Shown: in pieces, positions 1 through 11,680 of the stretch
Layout of the letters: the number at the start of each line of letters is the position of its first letter
Position numbering within the stretch: position 1 is the stretch's first letter
Assembly (NCBI GenBank): GCA_028554755.1
Contig: JAPTOF010000008.1
Coordinates: 13,993,001-14,057,000 of the forward strand
Origin: Cordia subcordata
Lineage: Eukaryota; Streptophyta; Magnoliopsida; Boraginales; Cordiaceae
Direction of reading: 5' to 3'
DNA length: 64,000 nt
Made by a program: the position numbers and the translations under genes
Notes under the pieces: generated by a model
Told to the model about the DNA's origin: nothing
The model's database searches: none
What the model saw: the letters and a program-made list of their open reading frames with translations, nothing else

Positions 1-198
1 TTACTTTCAACTTCTATCGTGAAATTTTGTTATTTTTTATTTTTATTTATTTAATGAACCTTATTAACTTTTTCATTTATTATTACAAAACTAATATCAA
101 ACTAAGCCAATATGGAAGCCTAAGTTGAATTCAACCAAAAATAAGGTTCAAACAACATTTTATCTTCTTGGTGCACATATGTCGATTGCCTGAGAGGT
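1..198. other. AT-rich DNA, nothing recognised
   Basis: AT-rich sequence without a usable reading frame or a repeat boundary that I can recognise. Confidence 0.5.
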
Positions 199-992
199 AT
201 AGGCACTGTTTGACAACAGTGCTTCAACTAGTATTTAGTGTTTTGACTTGGTCAAATCACTATCTCCTCCTATTTTTATTATTCGGTAATATAGTGTTTT
301 AGGTAGTGTTTTTGGTTGAAATAGTGTTTCAAGTGGTGTTTCTGAAACGTTAATATTCTTAACGTTTTAGGTAGTGGATAGTGTTTTATTTTTTATTTTG
401 GTAATTTTATCCTCTCTTCATTATTTTTTGGCAATTCTACCTACTATACAATCTTTTTCTACATTTTTATATTTTCTTTCACGAGTATAAATCTAAAATA
501 ACATAAAAAGCAATTTTAAATCCTATCTATATCAAAATATACTAAAAAAAGTGTAAGTCTTATTCATCCATTTATTATTTTTCTTGACAAAAGAAATCTT
601 TGATCAATTAAAAAATATTTCTACAATAATAACATTTTTTGTAATATTAATAAAATTAATTTATCAAAAGTAATTTTATTATACTTTAATAATCAAATGT
701 TATTACAAGAAACTTATATATAATTATGAAATAAATTATCTCATTTCAATAATAGTAATAATAATTATATTTGCCATAACATAATAACATAATACTAATG
801 TCTTTTTATGTCATTTTACATTCATCAACTAATAAAACAGCTAATTTTATCGAACACATATTATTTAACCAGCTAATCAAACAGCTATCCGCTAACATCT
901 AAAATACAACAGCTATCAGCTACTCAAACCACTATCTGCTACTTAAACAACTATTAGCTACTCTAACAGCTAATTTTGCTGAACAGGCCCAT
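199..992. mobile_element. Possible non-autonomous hAT-like MITE
   Basis: The left edge reads AGGCACTGTTTGACAACA and the right edge, read on the minus strand, starts GGGCCTGTTCAGCA. These are imperfect inverted ends of the kind seen on plant hAT-type MITEs. The right 150 bases contain many CAGCTA/TAGCTG hexamers, resembling subterminal transposase-binding repeats. No coding capacity is seen. I could not settle a target-site duplication, so the exact borders are uncertain. Confidence 0.35.
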
Positions 993-2301
993 AGTTACCT
1001 GAAAAGTAGTAATGTTATTTATTGCCTAAAAAGATCGATAATAGAAGAACTGCCTTCCTCTGAAATGTAATCTTGAACAAACTCATATAATTTTCATATA
1101 TATTAGTCTTTTAAAATTGGCTAGACTTTTTATAATTAACTAATTATAAGTATTTCAAAAAATGAATTGTCTAATTAACACAATCTTCTTTTTGTAAAAA
1201 TTGTTAATATGGCTAGAGTTTTTATAATTAATGAAAGTATTTAAAAAAAAACTTAATTATTCAAATAATACATCTTTTTTCTTTTGTAAAAATTGTGAAT
1301 GTTGGCTAGACATTTTATAATTAAAAAATATATATGTATTTTAAAAATAAATTGTCAGTCAACTCTAATTTTCTTTTGAAAAAATTGTCAATATTGGATA
1401 GACTTTTTATAAATCTACTAAAGATAAGTGAACGAAAAATTGAATTGTTCAATTAATACCATTTTACTTTTCTAACAATATTGCCAGCTTTGGTTAGAAA
1501 TTGTAAAATTAAACAAAAATATACGTATTTAAAAAATTGAACTCATCAATTAACAGTATTTTTTATGTAAAAACTCAATATCGTTAGAATTTTCATAATG
1601 AATTAAAGATAAGTATTTAAAAAATTGCATCATTGTTCAATTAAAAATCATTTTATTTTCATAAAAGTTGTCAATGTTGGCCTAACGGTTTATAATTAAC
1701 TAATTTTTTTAAACAAAAAATTAAAATTTAAAATTTACTCCATTTCATTTAATAAAAAAAGTGACTATTGGCTATGTTTTGAAAATTTTAAAATAATTCA
1801 TTTTGTTAAATGTCAAAAATATACCAAAATATTTTGGTCAGAGAAAATAAAATTAAAGCAAAAAATTATAGTTCTCACCAATATCAAAAAAGTTTTCCTG
1901 CGATATGTATGTTTCGCTAAACTAAGGAGTCTGCTCACCACAATTTAAGGTTATCAATCCCAAATTACATCCCCAAATCTTTCATTGTATAAACTTCCAC
2001 AAAAAAGTCTTCACTTTCCAAAGTTCTTTTACCGGTTAGGTATTCATCTTTCCCAATGTTCCTCCCAAATCAGGTAAAGTTTTCTATCAATTAAATTTTT
2101 ATTTCAGCGAATGCATTGGTGATTGATCTAATATAGCTGCAATTATTCTTAAAAACTTCCTGTTTATGGAATCATGGTAGAGAGAATGTACGGTCGTGAG
2201 CAAAATTTTATATGTTTTTGCTCATCATTGCAGCCAGCTGTAATGTTATTAATTCAACAGGGGTATCATATGCAAGATCTATTGCAGTCTTTTGAGATAT
2301 T

Positions 2302-2303
<2 letters not shown>
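993..2303. other. AT-rich intergenic DNA
   Basis: Very AT-rich DNA made of loosely similar lines around the motif TTGGCTAGA-TTTTATAATTAA, spaced roughly 100-130 bases apart between about 1100 and 1700. This suggests an old degenerate tandem array. No gene is supported. Confidence 0.4.

Positions 2304-2348
<45 letters not shown>
2304..2348. repeat. (AT)n microsatellite
   Basis: An uninterrupted run of about 22 AT dinucleotides, followed by a slightly imperfect A/T tail. Confidence 0.95.
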
Positions 2349-2356
<8 letters not shown>

Positions 2357-2654
2357 TTAAATCAGTGCACGACTTTACTATTGCTGGTATTATGTATAAT
2401 TGCTACTGTGACATTGTGTAGCTTCAATTGTTATCATTATGCACCACTTCTTTTGTCATAAAATCTGCTGTAATGTCAACTAACTAGAGTCATCATGGGT
2501 GGAGTTTGTGAATTGAAATTGTGAGTAGCATGAATTGGATAGTGTATCAATTCAAAGATGTTTGTCAAAATTGTATAGGCAAAATGTAATTTGAGCAAGG
2601 GTTAAAATGGTTGCAATTATAGATTGATGGTTTTGGGGAAATTTTAGGTGGAAT

Positions 2655-3004
2655 CACTATAGAAAAACTAGGTAATAGGTGATGGTTTTTTCGCTGGGTA
2701 TATGGGCGTTATCTATTTCAAAACCACCATTAGTATGGGCATTGGTTATTTAAAACGCCGCTTATATATAATTCAGAAAAAAAAACTACACCATGCTTCA
2801 TTTACGGTCTGAATGTTGAACCTTCCTTATTGTACGATTCTCTAATCATACTATCCACTAATCAAGCTAAGAATATATTCATTAATTATTTTACATAACA
2901 ATATATATGAATTAGATAAACTCCTACTTATATTGTAAAACTACTAGATATTCCTTATTTTTTTGTAGTGAAACTATCACCTATTTTAGATTTTTTTTGT
3001 AGTG
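2655..3004. mobile_element. Small non-autonomous CACTA-type element
   Basis: The element starts CACTATAGAAAAACTAG and ends TTTTTTTTGTAGTG. Read inwards, the two ends share CACTA and ATAGGTGAT as inverted repeats. It is flanked on both sides by AAT (2652-2654 and 3005-3007), the 3-bp duplication expected of CACTA (En/Spm) transposition. It is 350 bp with no coding capacity, so it would depend on a transposase elsewhere. A second copy of the right terminus lies just inside, at about 2960-2974. Confidence 0.75.
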
Positions 3005-3244
3005 AATAGGACAAATGGGACATTAATGGCTGAAATGTAAATCTATATGTGATCACCATATAATCTATTCGTTATCCTTGCCTATTATGTAAATCAAATA
3101 CCCAGCTTTACGTTTCCCCAAGTCTTGCGTAAGAGCCTTCATTATATCATATTGTTTTTCCTTGAACAGTTTAAGCAATCCTTTGAGCTGAGACCTCTTC
3201 CAGGATTATTGCTTCGTTATGCCTGAGTTATATCTACCTAGGTA

Positions 3245-3640
3245 CAATTGCAAGAAATAGAGATTGTTGCTCGCTTAACTATGATAATTGGAGGAAAATG
3301 CTAGATAGTTACAAAAAGGCACAAACAGCACAAGTTGAGGTTAGTGAATTTCTATATAAATTGTTGCTTGACTTACTGATATTTGGTCCTTTAAAAACTT
3401 TTATTATCCTTTTTTTCAGTTGAATTCACTTTCAATGTTCCAAGAAATATGACAGAGAAGTTCATTCTCCATTCTATTAACACAAAGTGCCAAAGTTTTA
3501 AATCAGAGATCAAGTCAGGATATTTTGATCATAGCAAGTCACAAGAATGGAACATTGAAAACAAGCCACCTGGTGTGTTTGCCAACCACTGGGAAACACT
3601 TGGTTATTTATTTCATGTCTAGAAAGGGAGAGGCAAGCAA
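3245..3640 (+). pseudogene. Fragment of a plant En/Spm-type transposase-like protein
   Basis: Two stop-free pieces fit an exon pair: about 3262-3342 and about 3420-3621, separated by DNA ending in a pyrimidine-rich TTTTTTTCAG. The second piece contains FNVPRNMTEKFILHSI, KCQSFKSEIKSGYFD and PGVFANHWETLGYLF. This order resembles the plant transposase domain of the Ptta/En/Spm family, where a basic K-FKS-L-K-YF segment is followed by P-G-V-W--L--YW. The frame then stops at TAG. No start codon or further exons are evident, so it is a remnant. Assignment is by motif resemblance only. Confidence 0.5.
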
Positions 3641-4242
3641 CTTCAGTTATTTTTTTTGTTAATATGAGTATACTATTATTTATCTTCTTTCAATAATTTT
3701 TTGATTGGACTTTTGTGGTGAAATATCATCTTTCAATAATTTTTCGATTGGACTTTTTTTTACGGGATTAAATTATGCAAGCGTGATTCTTAAGTTGGTT
3801 TGAATAAAGACACTTGCTTTGGATTAATATCAGGAGTGATGTGAGTGATTGAGTGATTTTATTTTAGTTTTTTCTTCTTTTTATAAAAAAAATTATTTTG
3901 GGTTCCTACACTTTGATGCGAGATGTTCTTTTGAATTCTTTATAATAATAGTTGATTCTAAATTTGTGTTATAATTTTAATATTGTCTATTTATAATGCA
4001 ACTATTTGAGAAGAATATATGCTTAAAATTGCAAAGGAAAAATTCATTATTATTAAATGATAATAAAAAGTAGTCAAACACTTATTGAGAAAGTGTTGGT
4101 AAAACCATAATACGAACAATGACGTCACATGTGAATAGTCGACAATAATTGAGACCAAATCGTAATACTTATATTTTCAACGTCAACAATAAGTCAATCG
4201 AATAACGACACTTGATCGCAAATCATCATGTTAATACTTTGT
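3641..4242. other. Intergenic, nothing recognised
   Basis: AT-rich DNA with a short local duplication: TTTCAATAATTTTT-GATTGGACTTTT occurs at about 3690 and again at about 3730. No gene or element end is supported. Confidence 0.4.
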
Positions 4243-4680
4243 TGTTAGGAAATTAGGATGCATAATACACACTCACGCAGTGGAATTAAAGCATGAATAA
4301 TAAGAAAAGAATACATACAATTAAACATGGTTCGACCCTCTGCCTACGTCCACGAAAACCTTTACTAAATAGAAAAGAGTACAAACTCAATAGGACTTTT
4401 TGCATGGATAGAAAAGTCTAAACCCTCCCTTACGGCGCTTTTACAATGAGTCTCTCTCTATTTAGACTGATTGCAAGACACTCACCTTACAACTAATGTA
4501 AAAGTCCAATTTATAGAGGAGACTTCCTTATCCTCCAAGACAAAGGTTTCCTAATATATCAATCCTCTCATAATTAAGACTCTTACCATAATTGAAATTT
4601 TGACTCTCATTATTACTCTTTCCTATTTTTAATATGGGCTTAGATTTAGCACTTGAGCCACAACCCAACATTTGTCAACA
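4243..4680 (-). mobile_element. Probable solo Copia-type LTR
   Basis: Bounded on the minus strand by TGTTGACAAATG and CCTAACA, the usual TG...CA of an LTR. It contains TGGTTCGACCCTCTGCCTACGTCCACG, here split for reading as TGGTTCGACC and GCCTACGTCCACG. This block recurs in the LTRs at 37072 and 43113 and in LTR-like DNA near 57750. No coding sequence or partner LTR lies next to it, so a solo LTR is most likely. A clean 5-bp TSD was not found. Confidence 0.55.
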
Positions 4681-5273
4681 ACAATGATCTAAAATAATCG
4701 TCTCAAATCATAAAATCAAATGCTAACACTTTTCTTCAACCGTCACCTATTCCAATTTGCTTATCATAATGAGTCATTATAGTCATTAGCAATTACATAT
4801 GTAGACGATGATGACTGTTAAAATCATTAGGAAATTATATCATTTCCAATGCTTTGTAAACTGTTGGGATAGCCAAAAGACAACGGCTTCATAGACGACT
4901 TCTAACAAATCGTTAGAAATGAAAATAACGACGCTAAAAATTTTCTTAAAAAGCCAAAACAAGCGTTGGAAAAACAGTGTTTTCTTGTATTATGTACTCT
5001 GTCTCTAGAATTTGAGTCAGTTAAAATGTTTATTTCAATCGCATGCTTACTCAGGTGAGTTATCAGCAACCTAGTCCCATTGACTTGTCAATAATAGTAC
5101 AAGTACAGTAATGAAAATCGCATATTTTGCCCTCACAAATCTGTTTGACGGCTTTATATTAAGTAATATCGGATATTCTGTTGCAAAAATATTTTAATAT
5201 TTTATAGTGATTACAAATGTTTTGCTTGTGTAACAATGAAAAACTTTTAGTTTGATAAATAAAGTTTCTATAA
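4681..5273. other. Intergenic, nothing recognised
   Basis: AT-rich DNA with no supported gene, RNA or element boundary. Confidence 0.4.
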
Positions 5274-5689
5274 TATTTTAAAGAGTAAATTACATATTAT
5301 TTCCCTGTACTTTAACTTATGTGCATCATACTCCCTGTATTATCAAAATTAACTAATTATCTCTTGTACTCTTAACTATGTGCACCTTACTCACCTATAA
5401 TATCATAACTAGCTCGTTATCTCCTGAAGTTTTTAAACGTGTACAAAATACATCCCTACCGTCAAATATTTCAGGAGATATTTTGCATACCTTTAAAAAC
5501 TTCAGGGGTTACTTTGCACATTTTTAAGAACTTCAAGGGGGGTAATTAATTAGTTTTGATATTATATGAGGATATAGTTCACATATATCAAAGTATAAGA
5601 AAGAAATTAGCTAGTTTTGATATTATAATGAGATATGGTCCACATATGTTAGCATACAAAGGGGTAAAATGTAATTTATCTATTTTAAA
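5274..5689. mobile_element. MULE-type MITE with 9-bp target-site duplication
   Basis: A 398-bp foldback sequence (5283-5680) starts GAGTAAATTACAT and ends, on the opposite strand, GATAAATTACATTTTACC. It is flanked by the 9-bp direct repeat TATTTTAAA at 5274-5282 and 5681-5689. Nine bases is the usual Mutator-superfamily duplication size. The interior repeats phrases such as CTCCTGAAGTTTTTAAAC in both orientations. It has no coding capacity. Confidence 0.75.
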
Positions 5690-7136
5690 AAGTAGATAAT
5701 AACTTGAATATAATAATTTAAGGAAAGCTGAATTTATGGTTTAAAAAATTACTTAAAAATGATAATTTTTGTAAAACGTATATTGCAAACAACTCCACAT
5801 ATATAATAGCTTCCCTAAAATGAGTTAAAGTCATGAAAAGATATATTCGAGCTAATTTTAAATGATGCTGCAGCAAATGGAGAAAACGGTTCTGTAATTG
5901 GACAATATTTAACATCAACACTAATAAATTATATATAATCATAATTACTCCCATTTGTCTATTGTAAAATCAATATAATCTTTGGCCTAAAATACATGTA
6001 TCCGTGATTCCATATTTTCTTCAGCAAAAGCTTTCTATTTTGCCAAGAAGTTTTACGTTTTGAACAGGTAATAGACCGCAAAAATTATCCGCAAATAAGT
6101 GACCTTGATATTGAGTTGGTTATTATTTCATATACATGACCACCTTGTTTGTTTGACAGAACAATACCTTACAAGACATCAATTCTTCAATAACAAAGCC
6201 TTATATAAATATCTCTGGATGATTACTGTGTTAGAGCTTCAATAGTAAAGTGAATGCTATTTTTAAGTGTTCTAGCAAAATTGATTGCCCAGAATTGCGA
6301 ATGTACAATTATAATCAATCATCTAAAATTAAATAGACAAACTATAAGTACACCCAAAGATTATTCTTTAAAATAAAAAAGAGAAAAAATAAAACTAGTA
6401 ATGATTGCTACTTAGCAAGTCTTTAATATACTTTGTTCATGCCCCTCAAGGTTTGATTTGATTTGTATTATTGTATCTTTGGATTGAGGGGTCGTGAGAT
6501 ATCTTTGTACATATTGTGATTAGCAAAATCTTACTTAATCTGCAAAAATAAAGTCTTTCATATATAATAGGCAGCTCAATGCATCCCATATTTAGACTCG
6601 GGAGTCTTGTAATATAAATAAAGTGGTAAGATAGAGAAAGAATTCTCTCAACATGGTATGAAGTCTAAATACTAAAAACAATATGCATCCATAAATTTAA
6701 AAATACAAAGATTACAATGGTCAAATCAATTCTTTATTGGCACATGACTGCAAAGAATAAAACCTCTTCAAAATCTCAATTGAGAAACTAAATAAAATGG
6801 AGGGAAGGCCCGTACCACATGCCACCAACTTGCATGGCTTGCAAGTTTTGTCGAGCATATATCCCAATCATGGCTATTTTACAATATTTGTGTATTGAAT
6901 AGAAGACTTTAATTGTCAAAATCTCATTTTTCTCATTGTCCAAACATTTGAAAACCTATTTTTCCTTTTTTCCTTCCCTAATAGTAGAACCACAGTTGTG
7001 AGAAATCATATTGAATAATTATTAAAAGATTCCATTTGTACTGCAGTTGCTAATTGATCCTGTCAAGTTGACATCAAAAGTCATCCTATCATATGGATGG
7101 AAGAAATGAGAAACAGAAACACTAGAGGGAAGATAC
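5690..7136. other. Intergenic, nothing recognised
   Basis: AT-rich DNA. The one short open frame here (minus strand, 5718-5954) is a low-complexity Leu/Ile/Phe string ending in the MITE edge and is not credible as a gene. Confidence 0.4.
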
Positions 7137-7316
7137 TGAAAGGGTAAAGTCGCACACCCTCAATGCTTTGATTATGTCATTATATAAGCATTGTCATACA
7201 AGGATAAGTTACAAAGATAACTACAATATGTGATCCTAAGCTAATCAAGTAATATTAGATGTAGTACAACACAACAGAACCTATCTATTAAGATAAACAT
7301 ACTATTGGTCTTGACA
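7137..7316 (-). repeat. Copia 3' LTR
   Basis: 180 bp reading TGTCAAGACC...TTTACCCTTTCA on the minus strand. It pairs with 11681-11860. The last codons of the polyprotein and its TAG stop (7302-7304) run into this LTR. Confidence 0.92.
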
Positions 7317-7907
7317 CTTCCCCGCAAGCTGTAGAGGGTGAAGCACCCGAAGCTTGTTACATAACTGGACAAATCTCAGCCTGTAAAATGCCTTCGTAAA
7401 AACATCTGCAATTTATTTGGAGGAAAGAATGTACTGCAGTTTGAAGATGCCTTCTTTAATCTTATCACGCACGAAATGGACATCGATTTCAATATGTTTG
7501 CTGCGGTTGTGAACAATTGGATTTGTGGCCATGTATATTGTGCTTATATTATCACAAAAAACCATTGGATATGTTTGAAGCTTTATTCCAATTAATGTTG
7601 TAATATGCAAAAGCCAAACCAATTCAGAAATCAACGAAGTTAGAGCTCTGTACTCAGCTTCAGAGCTTGATCTAGATATAGTATTTTGCTTCTTGGATGC
7701 CCATGATATCAAATTATTTCCCATGTAAACTGGATACCCAGTTGTCGACCTTCTTGTATCAGGACAACCTGCCCAATCGGCGTTGCAGAACCCATGAATG
7801 ACCATTGTTTCAGAAGGTGAAAAGACCAATCCATGTTCGAGCATTCCTTTAATATAACGTAACACCCTCTTAGCAGCTATCAAATAAGACTGGCGTGGCA
7901 TGCTCAT
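7302..7907 (-). pseudogene. Copia RNase H and C-terminus
   Basis: AAKRVLRYIKG is followed by GFCNADWAGCPDTRRSTTGY (first catalytic Asp), WASKKQNTISRSSSEAEYRA (Glu), VFCDNISTIYMATNP (Asp) and RSKHIEIDVHFVRDKI, the full Copia RNase H signature. The long frame stops at TAA after YILSSK (about 7413). The same frame continues as IADVFTKAFYRLRF to a TAG inside the LTR at 7302-7304. The TAA probably arose by a single change from a Gln codon. Confidence 0.9.
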
Positions 7908-8159
7908 ATACTAACTGATAGAGTTGACAGCAAATGCAATGTCCGGCCTCGTCATGGTTAGGTACTGTAATGCACCCATAAGCTGCTGGAATTCTGTGGG
8001 ATCACAAAGTAGTTCTCCATCATCAGCAAATAATTTTTCCATGGCAAGAGTTATGGAAATAGGCTTGGCTCCGTCCATGCCATACTGCTAAAGTAACTGA
8101 GTGGCATATTTTGTCTGGGTCACCATAACTCCATCATCTGTTTTTGTCACCTCCATTCC

Positions 8160-9351
8160 AAGAAAAAATCAAAGTGGCCCAAGATCTTACATTGCAAACT
8201 CTGAGGACGATATGTTAATGAAGTTTGCAATATGAGCTGAAGAATCACTCGTCACAATTATGTCATCAACATAAATTAAGAGAAGAATAATATGGCCATC
8301 TACTTGCCGCATGAATAGACTTGCATCATGGTGGCAATTTACAAACCCATTCTTTATAAAAAAAAATGCACTAAACCATTGGCACCATGCTCGCAGGGCT
8401 TGTTTTAGACCATACAAAGACTTTCTTAATTGACACACATGCATTGGTCGGTGTTCATCAACAAATCCTACAGACTGGTGCATATATATTGTCTCTGATA
8501 ACTCACAATGAAGAAAGGCATTTTTCATGTATAGTTGACGTGAACTCCAATTATGAGATAAGGCTAACACCATGATCAAATGAATTGTAGTTGGACGAAC
8601 TATAGGGCTAAAAGTTTCCCCATAATCTTTGCCAGGTTGTTGAGTGTAGCCCTTGGCGACTAATTTTGGCCTTATAATGCTCCAAAGAACCATCTGAATT
8701 TTGTTTTACTTTATAAACCCACTTGCATCCAATGACATTCATGTTGGGTGTATGTGGTACAAGAGTCCATGTATCATTTTTTAGAAAAGAGTTAAATTCA
8801 TCTGCCATAGCGGCACGCCAATTGAGATCTTTATTTGCATGTGTAAAGTTTTTGGGTTCGGTTGGCAATTGGGTGAGTGAGGTTAAGAGAGCAATGGGAA
8901 TGGGATGTTTGGTGGCAAAGAGTACTTGTGGTTTACGAGTTCCATCCATTGTGCGAGTAATCATCTTGTGTTGACGTGTAGAAGGATTATTATGAGATAT
9001 AGGAGGTTCTTTAGTTAGTTGGGCAGATTTGGATGAATTTGAGGAGGTGGATATAAGCTCTATGGAGGACTCTTGGGTAGTGGATAGAGAATGGGTAGTG
9101 TTGTCTTGGTGAGTTAAGAAGTGTATTTGAGATGGTGATTTGGTTAAAGGTGTTTGATGATCATTAGGAGACGTGTGTAAATAAAGAGACATTTGTGGGG
9201 AAGTTGCATCAGATGATGTTGTTGGGCTAAACCAAATTTGCTGCAAGGTATGAATTGGTAAAGGGTGTCTTTTAAATGACTTTGAGAATAAAGATGCACC
9301 ACTGTTATGCGACTGAGACACTGAATAAAAATTCTCTTCATCGAATACCAC
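8160..9351 (-). pseudogene. Copia reverse transcriptase, frameshifted
   Basis: The frame opens with a Ser/Thr/Pro-rich linker (9351 to about 8850), then [30 protein letters not shown] and, after a frameshift near 8690, [20 protein letters not shown]. The catalytic strand [12 protein letters not shown] keeps the YVDD motif. [16 protein letters not shown] is the usual Copia K-LYGLKQ-R-W segment. A stop follows SSSEFAM at about 8187, and the RT end continues with more stops to about 7920. RT copies element RNA to cDNA. The active site survives but the protein does not. Confidence 0.9.
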
Positions 9352-9399
9352 ATGTCTCGAAATAAGAATTTTCTAGTTTGTGGATTAAAGCACTTGTAA

Positions 9400-10250
9400 C
9401 CTTTCTAATCAGAAGCATAACCCAAAAAGATGCATTGACTGCTCTTGAACTTTAACTTAGACCTGCCAAATGGACTTAACCAAGGGTATCAAAGTGCTCC
9501 AAATACCCTTAAGAAATTATAATCTGGTGCTTTCTCAAAGAAAATTTCATAAGGTGATTAGAAATCCAATACTGATGAAGGAAGCCAATTAATAATATAA
9601 ATCGCAGTTGAAAAAGTATGTGTCCAAAATTCCGAATTTAGTCCACTATGAGCTAGCACAGTTAATCCAGTTTTCACAATATGACGGTGTTTGCGTTCAG
9701 CAACACTATTTTGTTGTGGTGTTCCTGGACATGAAAGACGAAGAGTAATCCCAAAATCTTGAAACAAAATTTTGTTCACATGATTGATAAACTCTCCTCC
9801 ATTATCAGCTTAGACATATTTAATTCGAGCATTACATAAATTTTGGACCATGTTGATGAATACAGGAAAAATTGCAATGACATGAGATTTACGAGCCATC
9901 GGGTAAAACCAGCAAAAACGACTATGATCATCAATCAACACTAAATAATAACGAGCCATCAGGAGAAGGGATTGGGGAAGGGCCCCAAACATCACAATGT
10001 ATTGTGTGTAACAAAGAAGTTGCTCTTGAAATTTTATTTGTAAAGGGCAGTCGATGACTCTTGCCCATTTGACAACTACTACATCTATTATTTTGATCTC
10101 GAGATGAACAAGAAAAACCAAGTAAATTCTGAAGGGAATGTAAAATCTTGTTCGAGGGATGTCCCAAGGGTGCATGCCATGTAGCCAACCTTATTAGAGA
10201 AAAAAACTTGCTTGATTGACGGCTGAAAAGTATAAAGCCCATGATCAATT
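9400..10250 (-). pseudogene. Copia integrase, frameshifted
   Basis: The N-terminal HHCC zinc finger is visible as HAPLGHPSNKILH and CSSCQMGKSHRLPF. The catalytic core shows VLIDDHSRFCWFYP (first Asp), a DNGGEF-type segment after a stop near 9812 (second Asp) and QQNSVAERKHRHIVKTGL (Glu), so the D,D(35)E residues can be recognised. Pieces lie in at least three frames with stops near 9812 and 9558. Integrase would insert the cDNA into chromosomes; this copy is inactive. Confidence 0.85.
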
Positions 10251-10600
10251 GTCCCTTGATGGAGGAGTTGTCCTGTCTTCACATCCTTTATAGAATAACC
10301 AGAATCAGTGAAAACAAAATAACAATTATGATCTCTGCTAAACTGTGCCACAGAGAGCAATTGTTTGGTAAGCTGTGGAACCAATAAAACTTTAGATTGC
10401 AAGATCTCGGCATTAGATAGAGAAAAAGAAGAATAACCAGTATGTGATATGCTCATGCCGGCTCCATTACCAATAAACACCTTATCAGAACCTGAATATG
10501 GAACCTTACCAGTAAGAGAATTCTCATTAGATGTCATTTGTATGTGGCACCAGTATCAAGATACCAATTTGGATCAGCAGTATTGTCGACGTGAATCGCA
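10088..10600 (-). pseudogene. Copia aspartic protease region
   Basis: This follows the zinc knuckle in the same direction. WYLDTGATYKMTS shows the D-T-G-A active site of the retrotransposon aspartic protease that cuts the polyprotein. It is followed by KVFIGNGAGMSI and VLLVPQLTKQLLSVAQF, the usual flap and C-terminal parts, then FTDSGYSIKDVKTGQLLHQG leading to integrase. A frameshift near 10200 joins a second frame. The active site itself is preserved. Confidence 0.85.
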
Positions 10601-11676
10601 GAAAAAGCCTTTGCCACGTTACTAATTACATCATCAGTTGCCCAGCACGCATTAGCTTTGTGGTAAGGGTGACCACACCTGTAACAAACTACCGGAGAAG
10701 AAGAAGTAGATCGTCCAGGTCCCCCGCGACCACCACGGCCCCTACGACCACCAGTCGAATTCTATCCAGAACGCATTTGACCTGTAAGAGGAGCGACTGG
10801 GAAAGGTTGACGACCTGAAGCATTGGAACAAGGAGATTGGTTTGAATAATGCCCTTGTGGTTGCGAAGAAGGAACTTGCAAGCACCCGTGAGTACTGGGT
10901 GTTAAACTTGAAGAAGAAATAGGTGGCTAATTAGCTGTGAAAGTAGCAGCTTTATAAAAAATGGAAGATAAGGTGGAGAGCTATAACTCATAATCTAGAA
11001 GAAGGCCACAAACGTTGACGAAGGAAGGGGCAACTGGGCGAGAGTTGATAGCAGCAACAATGGGATCAAACTCAGACCCCAAACCATGAAGAGTTCATAA
11101 AATCAAGTCATCCTCATCAACAGGCTTGCCTGCACTGGAAAGAGCCAAAGACAAAGATTTGGTTTGCTGAATATAAGAGTGAATAGAAAGATTGCCTTTT
11201 TGGATTGTTTGCAGAGCTATTTTGAGCTGTTGAATTCGAGCTCGTGATTGGGCACCATAAAGTGTTTTTAAAGTTTGCCATACGTCATGTGACATGGTCT
11301 TGTCGATCACCTGAGAGAGAGCTGCATCGGAGAGAGAAACAAGTGGCCAGCCAAGAAGAAGTTGATCAATTTTAACCCATTGAGTATATGTGGAAGATGA
11401 TTGAGCTGGACAAGGAATACTGCCATCAACAAATCCAAGGATGCCATGACCACGAAGTACAGGGACAATTTGTGTTTTCCATAAAAGAAAATTGTCACTT
11501 GTAAGTTTAAGAGAAACCTCTTGATGAATATGATCAAAAGCAAGAAGAGAAATAGCATTAGAGGTGGCAATAATCGTTGGTGTAGTGCTTGAACTAGAGG
11601 AAGATGTGGAGTGCGCCATAGTCAAATTGATATAGGAAGCGTAAAAAGGGATGGGAAAAAAAACTATGGTTGACAT
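10600..11676 (-). pseudogene. Copia gag (capsid/nucleocapsid), broken
   Basis: Gag builds the particle that packages element RNA. The frame starts just inside the 5' LTR; a second Met at about 11619 begins MAHSTSSSSSS and may be the true start. The capsid region shows LTSDNFLLWKTQI, VWQTLKTLYGAQSRARIQQL and SYIQQTKSLSLAL, typical of the plant Copia gag (UBN2-type) fold. A TAA follows DEDDLIL near 11095. Further stops interrupt the QPQGHYSNQ/GRGGRGGPGR linker. The zinc knuckle CYRCGHPYHKANAC near 10670-10690 is an intact CX2CX4HX4C. It is broken by at least four in-frame stops. Confidence 0.85.
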
Positions 11677-11680
11677 ACCG

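Noticed and set aside
5718..5954. 78-codon minus-strand frame
   Set aside because: AT-driven Leu/Ile/Phe composition, no motif, short.
8387..10818. Plus-strand frames opposite the Copia element
   Set aside because: They are complements of RT, linker and protease coding DNA; no independent evidence.
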